From positions 25,842,014-25,906,013 of the forward strand of contig OX327699.1 in assembly GCA_946807835.1 (NCBI GenBank): DNA of 64,000 nt. The letters are read 5' to 3'. The position numbers were made by a program, and so were the translations under genes. Below the pieces are notes generated by a model. The model saw only the letters and a list, made by a program, of their open reading frames with translations, did not search any database and was not told the DNA's origin. This document shows positions 11,611 to 21,965 of this stretch, in pieces. Every line of letters begins with the position of its first letter. Position 1 is the first letter of the stretch. This stretch comes from Ailanthus altissimus (Eukaryota; Streptophyta; Magnoliopsida; Sapindales; Simaroubaceae).

Positions 11611-11745
11611 AATAGTTGTTTTTAAATTAATTAAGTCTGTTTTTAATTTATATTACGTATATTCAATTACAATAATTTGAAAAGAAATGTTTGATTTATT
11701 TTAAATATCACTGTACTCTTTAATTTATATTGCAAATATTTTTTA

Positions 11746-12900
11746 AGGATAAGTATAATTTTATCCTCATGTTTTGAGTTAATTAATAATTTTATTTTGA
11801 TTAAATTTAAAATATTAATTTTTGTTATAATTCTTTAATTTTTTCTGTCAATTTAGACGAAAAATATACATTTATTATTTTACCCACAATAGTAACACAC
11901 ATAAAAATATATAAAATATATTTAAATTGACACATGTCATTATATGATTTGTTATAAATAACACGTGTCATCGTATAATTTATTTTATTATTAATAAAAT
12001 AAATTAAAAATAAAACTGACACTGTCACTGTCACCAAAAAACGACAGCTTGCCGACCACCATTTTTTAATGATACACCAACAACAAAAATTTATTAAATT
12101 TACATCATTAGACTCCATTTTTCTTGATCTACATAATGGTGAGATCATTTTTGATAAAAAAAAGGACCAAAAAATAGTTTTAAATGATGGAGAGAGGCGG
12201 CGGCCACCGCCGATCGCCGTTAAACAGTGAGGCGGTGACTTTGCACCGCCGAAATTTGATCTCACCACTGTGTAGATCAAGAAAGATAGAGTTCAATGAT
12301 GTAAAGTTGATAAATTTTTGTTATCGACATATCGCAAAAAAAAGGTAGTCGGCGGTTGGCAGGCTGTCGTTTTCCGGCGACAGTGCTAGTTTTTATTTTT
12401 AATTTTTTTATAATTTAATTTATTTACAAATTATTGTAAAAAAAAAATAAACCAATTACATGGTGACACATGTTTAAAAGTACTAATCATATTTTAACAC
12501 GTATCATATTGTTAAAGTTTATTTTTAAATTTATATTAAATTAAATTAATAGATGAGATTGTGCTACGTGTTTGAAAAGACAATGAATGGATAAGATTTT
12601 GTCACGAATTCAATAGGTCATTTTGACACGTGTCATATTGTTAAAATTTATTTTTAAAATTATATTAAATTAAATTAATGGATGAGATTGTGCCACGTAT
12701 TTGAAAAGACAATGAATGGATAAGATTTTGTCACGTGTTCAATGAATAATTTTTTTGTATGGTTAAATTATATTTTTATCCCTCCATCATTAAAACTAAC
12801 GACAAAAATTAATAAATTATAACAAAATTGAGTATTTTAGATCTAATCGGGATAAGTTGTTAATTAGTCCAAAATATAAGGATAAATTTGTACTTATCCC
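11746..12900. mobile_element. Fold-back MULE-like nonautonomous element
   Basis: A 1155-bp element with long imperfect inverted arms. The left end AGGATAAGTATAA matches the complement of the right end (GGGATAAGTACAA), and pairing continues for several hundred bases, including the CACTGTC..CGACAG blocks near 12015-12060 and 12345-12380. The outer flanks carry an identical 9-bp duplication, TATTTTTTA (11737-11745, 12901-12909), the size expected for Mutator-like elements. The centre (about 12155-12260) is GC-rich. No transposase is visible; the open frame at 11825-12280 lies across an arm and is not a gene. Unit B has the uninterrupted site at about 19055-19090. Confidence 0.85.
12491..12748. 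repeat. 129-bp tandem duplication inside the fold-back element
   Basis: Two copies, starting at 12491 and 12620, share blocks such as TCATATTGTTAAA and GAAAAGACAATGAATGGATA at constant 129-bp spacing. They lie in the right arm only, so the right arm is longer than the left. Confidence 0.85.
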
Positions 12901-13064
12901 TATTTTTTATTCTAATTAGTACGACACCTAAGTCTTTTCTATGTTTTTGTTTGTTAAAGTATTTAAATGTTCATGTCAGTTCCGTTAACCCTCTAAAAAC
13001 TCTCCCAACCAAAAACTTAAAAATAGTCGCCGTCAATATCTCTCTCTCACTTTGTTTTTTTTTA

Positions 13065-13880
13065 AGATTAAGGACGAGAAAAAAAAAATTGGGTAATCAA
13101 AAAATCGAATTGAATCAGCTAATTTGATTCGGTTCGATTCTTCTTTTTGTCACAAAAATTTGATTCGATTATATTTTTTTTAAAATTAACTGATCAAGTT
13201 CAGTTCCAGTTCGATTTAAAAAAAAAATTAACCGAACCAGTTTAACCGATTTTTTAATTATATTAATAAAAAAATTTTAATTTATCTCAAATTAAATAAA
13301 TTATAATTATGTTAATATGAAATAGACCCAAAAATTAGGTCAAAAAATTATTTACTAAATTATTTAGACAAATAAATTAAAAAAAGCCTACAATTTAAAA
13401 TAAAAAATCAAAAACAGTATAAAATTTTAAATATTTATATAATATATAAGAACAAATTTAGTAATTTATATAATGTGTAATGAATTTTTTTTAATTATAT
13501 AATATATAACGTGTAATATGTAATAATTTAGTCAATTTAATTTGTTAAAGACATATAATATATAAGACCAACTTTAGTGCCTTATATAATGTGTAATGAT
13601 TTTTTTATTATTATATAATATATTAATTTAGTCAACTTAATTTTTTAAATATAAGAACAAATTTAGTAACTTATGTAACGTGTAATAAAAAAATTATAAA
13701 AAAATGATCTATTTGGACAAATAAATATAAAAAAGCCCATAATTTAAAATAATAAAAAAAGTCAAAAAACCGAACTGGACCGAACCTACAAAAATTGGTT
13801 CGGTCCAGTTCAATTTTTTTTCTTAAAAAAATTGGTTTTGATTTTACTTATTCAAAAAATTGAACTAGACCGTACCCACC
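13065..13880. mobile_element. MITE-like AT-rich region with GGTTCGGT termini
   Basis: Both ends carry related GGTTCGGTTCGATT / AACCGAACTGGACCGAACC motifs in opposite orientation (about 13125-13245 and 13770-13870), around an AT-rich core. The core holds about three diverged copies of a roughly 100-bp unit (starting near 13445, 13555 and 13650) with the phrase TATAATGTGTAATGA. No target duplication was found, so family and exact ends are uncertain. Confidence 0.5.
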
Positions 13881-15492
13881 CTTTATTGAATATGACTATT
13901 TTAGCCCATCTCTAGTGGTCTGCGAAACACTTCTTACTCTCTCTTAATAACTTTAGGTTTTATTTTTCTGACTTATTTTCTATTTCCTTCACTATATGTT
14001 TGTTTCGGCCGGCCGAGTTAGATTCGGGGAGTTTTTAGCCTCGATCAAGTTTCCTAGGCCCTCACCATGTCACCTCAGCCTGGCCAAGCTCCTCCGACCA
14101 CCGCTAGGAATTTTTTCTAACAATTTCTTTGATTGGGTTCGACCGCTTTGTTTCTCGACGGCAACTGAAGCAACTAGGTTGCACTTTGCCTTCACCTTCT
14201 TAAAAACAAGACATCTCACTGATCGGTTCTGGCCCAACCATACCACCATTGATGTGTTCCCACCTTTGTCCATCCTCTGAACCCACCACCGAGCTAACCG
14301 CCATCAAGTACTTGCCCTTGTATTTGAGCAAATAATGCTCATTACAGTTGCACTCCTGTCTATTCTAATGCGAAATAAGCATCAGTGGCTTTCAAACTAC
14401 TTCATAGTTGCCGCTTTGAGCAACCATTTTATTTGGGTTTATATTTTGTTTGTTATGTTGTGAATGTACTATTGTTGTATATATTACCAACTTGATAAGG
14501 TATGAGTTTGTATTAGACGGAGATTGTATATGTATTTTGGTGATTATATCTCTTTTGTGTGAGGATGATTTTTATTCCTCTTGTTCGATAACTTTTTTAT
14601 TTTCCCACTTATGTGTGTAATTTTTTTTTTTTTTGTTAGGGTATAGTCTCTTTTACGTGAGCGTATGACTTCTCGTCTTAATATAAGTAGAATGTAAAAA
14701 ATTTTATTTGTGGATGGTCCCTAATTATGAGTTATTATTTTTTTTAGAAATTTTTTTTAAAATATAATTTAAATTTAAATGTTTGTTAATAAATTTATAT
14801 TTAAGTTATCCTGATAATTCTATACTTGGTAGTCTCTGTAATCTTGATTTTTGTCAATAATATTAAATTACTTAAAAAAATATATCTAAATGTCCTTACA
14901 TTAAAATAAACGAAAGAAATTAACAGACAGGAGCGTCTCAATCATTTTTGAAACCATAAGAATTTTTTAATAACCCGCAGGACCACAGGGTCCATAAGTC
15001 AATAATCCATTCTTTTGAGATGAGTTGTTTCTTTTGTTACTACCTATTAAAATTGTATTAAAGAATAATAACTAACGATTTTAATATGTTCATAGTTTAG
15101 GACATATTAATTGTAAAATGTTTTTTTTTTCTAATTTAATGTTTATGAAACGTTTTATATAAATTAAATATATTGTGCATAATTTTATTTACTGTATTAA
15201 CGGTTTATCTTTCGTCATTAATAATAGGGTAAGTTAGTATTATAAAATAATTCAATCGTATATTATGAAATGGTGCGGTTATAGAGGACATTTGTTGCAA
15301 TATTTTAAAATCGAGGCTTTTATTGGTAAAAAAGTTATGTAAGTATCTATATTAAAACCCCCCTCCCCATAAAAAAAATCTATATTAAAGGGGTTGAATT
15401 TTTGGAACCTTCGCATTGTAAACATTTGAAGATATAAGATTCAATTTTGACGGTGATGAGAAGGTTTTTTTTTAAAAAATTCAGATGTAATA
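13881..15492. other. Intergenic, no supported gene
   Basis: A GC-richer patch at about 13980-14320 contains a 94-codon open frame (13996-14280) with no recognised domain. The rest is AT-rich. A poly-C/poly-A tract lies near 15357-15375. I see no gene that I can support. Confidence 0.5.
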
Positions 15493-15750
15493 TTATAAAA
15501 TTTTTATAATATTATATGATAAGTTTATTGATATATATTAATAATTATTGGGATGTTTTATAAAAATAAGATAAAATTTTTGAGAGTCTTTCAAATTTAT
15601 TATTTTAATAATAGAGATACAATAAAATATTTTATAATATTATATAATAAATTTATTGATATATATTAATAATTATTGAGACGTTTTATAAAAATAAGAT
15701 AAAATTTTTAAAAGTCTTTTGAATTTATTATTTTAATAATAGAAATACAA
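15493..15750. repeat. 128-bp tandem repeat, two copies
   Basis: Two head-to-tail copies of an AT-rich 128-bp unit. Landmarks such as TTATTGATATATATTAATAA and GTTTTATAAAAATAAGATAA recur 128 bp apart with a few substitutions. The unit has no coding content. Confidence 0.9.
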
Positions 15751-16721
15751 TAAGACTTATTATAAAGAAAATATCTACTTTTATAATAAAAAAATAAAGA
15801 AATTCGACTTTTAAGCAAAATAAATTTAACTTAAAAAAAAAAATTATCTCACAAAATCAAAAAATTAATTGACACAAGAGAATTATTACATAAAAAATTA
15901 ACAGGTTACAAAAATTCCAACACAAGATTACAGACAAATTACACCCAATCCTCAAACTACCGCAACACCAACAATCAAAACCACCATTGCAGTATATAAA
16001 AAATTGGATCTGAAATATGGCCGGCGGCAAAGCTAGGTGGCCGGGAGACAATGCATCTGAGATATGACCGAGCGCATATCAGAAAAAACAATTTACAGGC
16101 GCATCCGACTATTGGTGGCACAGGCCGGATCTCGAAAAAACAGTCTACAGACGCAAGCGACAGTTTTCGGAGAGTGATCAACAAAGGACTGGTGGCATTT
16201 CGGAGAGATCCGACGAGCACAGCGCAGATTTGGGCAAGGCAAAGGAGGCGACTGTCTTCTCTGCCTCTTGTCGTGAACATGGGCGAGTCGGCTAATGGGA
16301 CCATAAAAGGCCAGTGAGACGGCGAGGACTGGTGAAAGAACTCACCAAAGATGTAAAAGTCGATTGAGAAAAATAAAGAAAACTAAGAACTGTAAATGAG
16401 AAAAAAAAAAAAAACAGTAACAAGAAAGAGAAACAAAAGCTCAAAGAAGAAATAAATAAAAGGTGGGTGTCCATTGGAGAGAGACACAAGGTCCCTCTCC
16501 GGTGGACAATGGAGCGGCTAGGTTTTTTCTAGTAAAAGTTAGAGAGAGGCGAGAGACGTTTTGTTCCGCGTGGGTTTTACAACCTTAACTTAATGATCCA
16601 ATAAAAAGCCATGGTGATGAGAAGGATGATTGATGTATTTATTGTACAAATTGAAGAACTGAAATTTAATGAAATATCTTCCCATTGTAAAGTTTTGGGA
16701 TGGAGATGTTACACTCATGTC
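15751..16721. other. Intergenic, GC-richer block of unknown origin
   Basis: Bases 16010-16330 are markedly GC-richer than the surroundings and contain a short degenerate repeat (GAAAAAACA..TTACAGGCGCA near 16081 and a close variant about 53 bp later). Open frames exist on both strands, but neither shows a known domain. The last about 130 bases before unit B contain a short exon-like open stretch ending at a GTAAGA donor-like site (about 16726). The nature is unknown; a captured gene piece or old transposon interior is possible. Confidence 0.4.
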
Positions 16722-17038
16722 ATGGTAAGAGAGAAGATTCCATCTATAATTATGTATATATTACAAGCATTTTATTATGATTTATATATTTGAGTTACTG
16801 TTTTATTTACTTTTACGCATCAATATTTGAGAGTATAGGCATAGCGACGTGATGCATAGATATGAAACATTCTCATACAAGCTGTTAAGATTCATGAAAT
16901 AAGCTGCAATATTACATATACAAATTGATTGACAAAGTTAAGCTTTCAAGTGCAAGGTCTAAAATGATGCAACCATTTTCGTAGATAACGAAGCTAGGAA
17001 TTATAAGTTATAAAGCACGCCTGAAAAGCATGCTACCG

Positions 17039-17125
17039 GCGTTAAGTAGGATACCAGGTGGTGACAGTCATGCTACCGAGAGCCTCTGTGGTAGACTCTA
17101 TTAACATTTTTGCTATATTTTTATT
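17039..17125 (-). other. NAC promoter fragment fused to NAC-1' exon 3
   Basis: Bases 17039-17125 align with the NAC-1 promoter at 5419-5505 (shared GCGTTAAGTAGGATA, GCTACC, GCCTCT, GCTAT landmarks). On one side they join exon 3 at ATGCTGATTTG (the equivalent of about 4254), and on the other side the NAC 3' flank (the equivalent of about 305). The orientation is the same as in a normal promoter, as if a neighbouring NAC gene had once begun here. Confidence 0.85.
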
Positions 17126-18140
17126 TTTATGCTGATTTGTATTAGAAACCAACTGTTGACTTGGTGGTAGTGGCGTTGGCTCCGATAAAACATTACTGGA
17201 AACATGAATTCTCAATGAAGAAACCCAATGCTGACTTGATTGACCTTCATCATTTGTTGAAATAGGATGCTTGTTATCTCGTCTTCTTTTAACGCGACAC
17301 ACAACAAACTCCTCTTGTAAAAAAATTAAAGCCAAAAAAAAGAAAAAGCAAAAAATAAGCTCACTGTTTAGAATGTATAATCAATCTTTTTCCGGCAACA
17401 GCTGATTAACACTTTCAGAACATTACTTCCCACCGCATTAAACTTAATGAGTAGCTTCTTATCGATATCAAATAAGTCAATGTCGAACTTCAAAAGAGAA
17501 AACATTTTTTTAAAAAATAACATAAGATCTGAGTTCTGGGCATGGAACTGATAGGTAATGAAGTTCAAAACAAAACCAAATACACTTGGCAATAATTTCT
17601 AAAAGAAATGAACTTCGATACCTTAAAATCTGGGTTGTGCTGGGCATGGAACTGATGCATAACCCACTCGGTCTTTGCTTCCTTGGGATTAGGACCATGA
17701 CGGTAGAAAAGCAAAATGGTTTTGCCACCGATCACTTGGTTACTATCCTTTGCCTTGATCTTCGAACCTCTGCCAGTGACTTTCCAGTATCCTTCATTTG
17801 TTCTTCTGTGTTCGCGGTTACTCTTTGCATACTTGTAATATGGTTTACAGAAAAAGTACCACACTTGTTCCTTAGAGTTGATCTTTGATTTCCCTGCATC
17901 AAGACAAAACAACGACTTAGTTTTGAAAACTAGTTACAGCATTTGGTTGAACTAATTGAATGAAGAATTAGTGGGTTACTTACAAGGCAAGTCCCGAGGC
18001 TCATATTTGTAGATATCGATCTCCGCAATCGCGTAATGGGTGACAGCAGGGTCGAGCCTCTTCTTCTCCAAACAATGGATGATAGTTTCATTACTGGGTT
18101 GAAATCCAAATCCGAAGTAACTTTCCTCTGTTGGTTCCAT
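17042..18140 (-). pseudogene. Truncated chimeric NAC-1 copy (NAC-1')
   Basis: Exon 1 (18140-17984) and exon 2 (17893-17622) are intact and encode a complete NAC domain nearly identical to NAC-1. The exon 3 acceptor has changed from CAG to CAA; a substitute AG a few bases downstream (exon from about 17311) would keep frame with loss of one Glu. Exon 3 keeps only about 60 codons up to the first repeat, then runs into a piece of NAC promoter and stops at 17042. If expressed, it would make a NAC domain with almost no regulatory tail, of the kind that could act as a dominant competitor. That role is inference. It may equally be a dead copy. Confidence 0.8.
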
Positions 18141-21100
18141 AGGTAATTTGATGAGAAAATTAGCCGTAAGAACGAGTGGGTGAAGCAATCACTCATTTAT
18201 ATGACAATTGGTCAACGGTTTTGCTTTACTGAATTCCAACGCGTGCTGCAGTAATAGAATTTGACGTGTCCTCCAACTAAGTTGAGTAGAATATTAAATA
18301 ATTATTCAACGATAAAAAATATAATAATTAATTTTAAAATTTATATTATTATTTTTAATTAATAATTATTTAACATATTTTAAAATATATAATATTATTT
18401 TTAATCCATTTTTAAATATGTAGTATTGCTCTTATAAAATAATTCAATCAAATATTATAAAATAGCCGTTAATATCGACATGAAATATCAAGTAAGTGGC
18501 TGTCGAACGACGTGCCATGAAATTTCAAGATTGTGGTTTTTTTTTTTTTTATAATATACGGGAAGAAAGATTCAAACTTAAATTTTTAAGATAAACTATA
18601 AACTCTTTTACTAACGGCGTGGTTTTAAGTGTTATTATCGTACAACTACAATCAGCTTTCAGTTAAAGAGTGTCTCCTTCTTGGAGAAGGAGTGACATTG
18701 GAGAAGTCAAGAGACTTTTGACACGTGTCCCCTTCCTCCGAAAATACCAGTAAATTAATACTATTAGAATCTTCTACTCCTTTTGTTTTGTTTTCAACGA
18801 CTATGCTTAGATGGCATTCAACCATTTTCAAAAAGGAAAAGAAAATGGCGTTGGACATTCGTATACAATGTTAATATTAGTTGCCGATTGAATTTATAGT
18901 TGTTTTTAAATTAATTAAATCTTTTTTTAAAATTTATTTTATGTAAATACAATTATAATAATTTGAAATAAAATAATTAATTTAAAATAATAATTAATAT
19001 AATTATAATTGACACTAAAACTTTTAAATATTACCGTACTCTTCAATTTATATAGCAAATATTTATTTATTTTAAGTAGTATGACATTTAACATATTTTT
19101 AACTTTTTTATAGTTAAAATATTTAAATGACACTTTAATATCATTTACGTTTAAAGTCTTTTTATTATACGTAAGTATATTTATAAAGTATTCATAACTT
19201 GAAAATAGAGAACACAATAAGATAATTATTTTATTCTCATCCTCAATTTTAATGTCAATTATTTTAAAGTTAATGATAAATTTATTGAAAGCATCTATAT
19301 AATCTTTTATTTAAGTTACCTTAGACATAGACAATTAATTTAACTTCTTCTTAATAATAGATGATTCGCTGATGAATTCGTCATATAAAGGCCATCAAGT
19401 TTTTTTTTCAAGACTCAAGATCGTTTTTTCTCTAACCACCTTCTTTAGAATTTCATGACTCAAAGATAATAATACTATAGTACTATGGATTCTTTTTTTA
19501 ATGATTTCTCTGTTTAAGCCATTAAGTTTTGTAAATTTCTTCTCTTTATTGGTTTGAGTTTCCTCAAGGGTTCAATTTAACCATTGATTTACTAATATAA
19601 CTATAACACTTACCTTATATAGATTGAAATCATTTATCCTATTGAATCTTTTTTTATTTTATACTTTATGAGTTGCTATGGTTAAACTAACATATACTCT
19701 AATACCAATTTTTTTGCAGGTTTTAACGTGTAATCTAAGAAATTCTTAACACTTTGTGAAAGTTTTTTTACTTACAAGCAACCAAGAATAATAAAAATTA
19801 TACAAGCAAGAAGATAAATAATTAATCAAGCAAAGAACGCACACAATCAATGTACATGATTCGACAAACCACTTACGTCCACAGTGGATTTGATTCGTAA
19901 CTTCTTTATTCCATTTTTTTGTACACAAAGAACCCACAAGAAATATAAGAAATATTTAAATACCCAAGAGCTATTAAATATTTATTTCATACTATCTTGT
20001 GTACTCAAATTACTCAAGTATGATCTAAACTCTCTATTATCTCTTTTGTTGATGTTTTGATGTTTAATGAATTCTAAAAAATTATAAGGGTTTATATAAT
20101 GTTAATACCGACCATAGAAATTTTAAACTTAGTTAGAATAAGAATTCACACGTTATAAGAGTTCAAAATCGACTTTAAGATGTAATTCTACAAAAAATGA
20201 GTTTTTCCAAATAGGCAACGTTGCAACTCAGGAGCTAATGCTACAACTTTCAAACGTGAAATTGAGTCAACATTGCGACATTGAGCATACTGAAATTGGC
20301 GCCTGGCACTGAGTTCTCAGCGTCATGGCGTTCAGACGAGTCAAGTCTTCTCTTATACTTTCGTGCCCTTTCTCGCATTCGATTTTCATTTTTAATCATT
20401 GCTTGTTCATTTAAAGTATTCTTAACCTCATCTCAACTCATTCTTTTCTAACTCAATATCAAACTTGATCTTAACTTTAATTCACCAAATTTTAACATAA
20501 ATAAATATTTAAATATATAAATATATTTTTATATATGTTTAGCAGCTGTTATCTTTTAACCAAACAATCATGCAACAGAGAAGAAATCCATTTGTAGATG
20601 TATTTTATGTTACCGAGTGTACTCTGATTTATATTTTAAATTATGGTTATAATTTTTGAGAGTTTATTCCATGTTCGATATATTGTAGCGATGTGATGGA
20701 GTCTTTTCATAAAGAAGGGGACAATATAGAGAAAAGTATCCCCTCTTCCTTCTTTATGAGTAGTAAAAAAAATTCAAAAGGCATGTCTGCTTTAAATTGC
20801 AAGTAATTGTCTGGGATTGGCTAGACTAAAGTGTGATTCTTGTATCTTCCTTCTCTGCCCTGTCTAAGGCTTCGCCATTGTATAAAGCATATGATGGATT
20901 TTATTTATGGTTTGAAGGAGGTGTCCCCCGGAATTTCAGAATTGATTTTGGTTTCTAAAGCCATTCGTTGTAGATTCTCTCAGGGGCAGAACCTAATTTT
21001 TGAAACGGGTATTCAAAATGTGAAATACCGGAAAAAGAGAACACAAGGTTTATTGTTTGTCTACTTCCGCAATTGGGGGCCTGACGCAAAAAGCAAAGGC

Positions 21101-21965
21101 CAAAACCTATAATTCATAGCTTAAGGACTAACATATAATTATATGTTCATATTAGTGACAAGTTTTTCTGGGATCTCGAGGGGCCAAGGCCCCTCCAGCC
21201 CTGAGCGTAGAAATCATAAGAACAAATCTTGCTGTCTGTTGAGGTTTGAATCTGCCAGAGTCCGTTGAACTCGTCAACTCATGTTGCAGTTTTCAATACC
21301 CAGTAATATCACGGTGAAGCAGTTAACTAGCAGAAGCTAAATGCACAAGTGGTAGCTCGCAGAACCTCTACCTTGTAGTTTTACTTTTTACTTATCCCTC
21401 AAGATACTCTGTTTTGCACAAAACAAATGGGGTCGTTTAGGACTTATTCCTGTGATGGGGTAGCTCAAGACAATTGATATGAAGTATATGCATATTTAGG
21501 TTGCCATAACATGAAGAACGTGTATAGCAAAGATCTCATATACAAAACACTCATTGCCATTCACGTATGAAGAGGATGGATTTCACTCGGTATATATGAA
21601 CCATTCACATCTTTGCTTGTTTTCATTTCGAACAAGAATATTTATTTCCATTAAAACAAGCTCCCGTTTCATGAACTGGGGCACACCACTTACATACCGA
21701 ACACCACTTGCATACCGAAATGGATGGACAAGTTGAGCAGTTGAGCTTTCACCTGTTATAAAACAAGGCGGGCCAAACTGACTATTCTTGTAGATAACAA
21801 AGCTAGGAATATAGCATAGCATGTGCCAAGCATTATTACAATATTAATAGCGATATTCTCCTAGAGAATTTGATTTTTATTTACCCATACTATTGAAGTA
21901 ATATTCTCCATTAGCCATTGAAGAATATTCAATTTACTCAGGTGTAGGCAGTTTCAGTGTCTTTG
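18141..21965. other. NAC-1' upstream region, AT-rich inserts and NAC-2' 3' flank
   Basis: Bases 18141-18290 match the NAC-1 promoter. Bases 18290-18600 are AT-rich and new. Bases 18605-19130 match the DNA upstream of NAC-2 in unit A (11.2-11.73 kb and 12.90-12.97 kb, with both unit A insertions absent). Bases 19130-20540 have no counterpart; the block near 19840-19900 has phrases seen in plant LTR elements (ACTTACGTCCAC), but no LTR pair was found. Bases 20545-21960 match 5.89-7.35 kb. No intact gene was seen. Confidence 0.6.

Larger units (their letters stand above)
1..11730. repeat. Tandem duplication unit A (two NAC genes)
   Basis: This is the left copy of a large direct duplication. The first about 300 bases match 16722-17030 almost base for base. 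NAC-1 matches the remnant at 17.1-18.3 kb, 5.9-7.2 kb matches 20.55-21.9 kb, and NAC-2 with its upstream region matches 21.97-25.62 kb. Upstream DNA at 11.2-11.73 kb is also matched by 18.6-19.06 kb. The left edge lies outside the window. Both NAC genes look intact here, unlike in unit B. Edges are approximate because they were read by eye. Confidence 0.88.

Noticed and set aside
11825..12280. 151-codon open frame on the minus strand
   Set aside because: It lies across an arm and the centre of the fold-back element and has no domain or codon pattern of a gene.
13996..14280. Possible small gene in a GC-richer patch
   Set aside because: No recognisable domain, no splice structure and an equally long open frame on the opposite strand.
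16051..16317. Overlapping open frames on both strands in a GC-rich block
   Set aside because: No known motif; openness follows from base composition. Reported only as an unknown block.
19690..20520. Solo LTR suggested by ACTTACGTCCAC-like phrases
   Set aside because: No matching second LTR, terminal TG..CA pair or target duplication could be found by eye.
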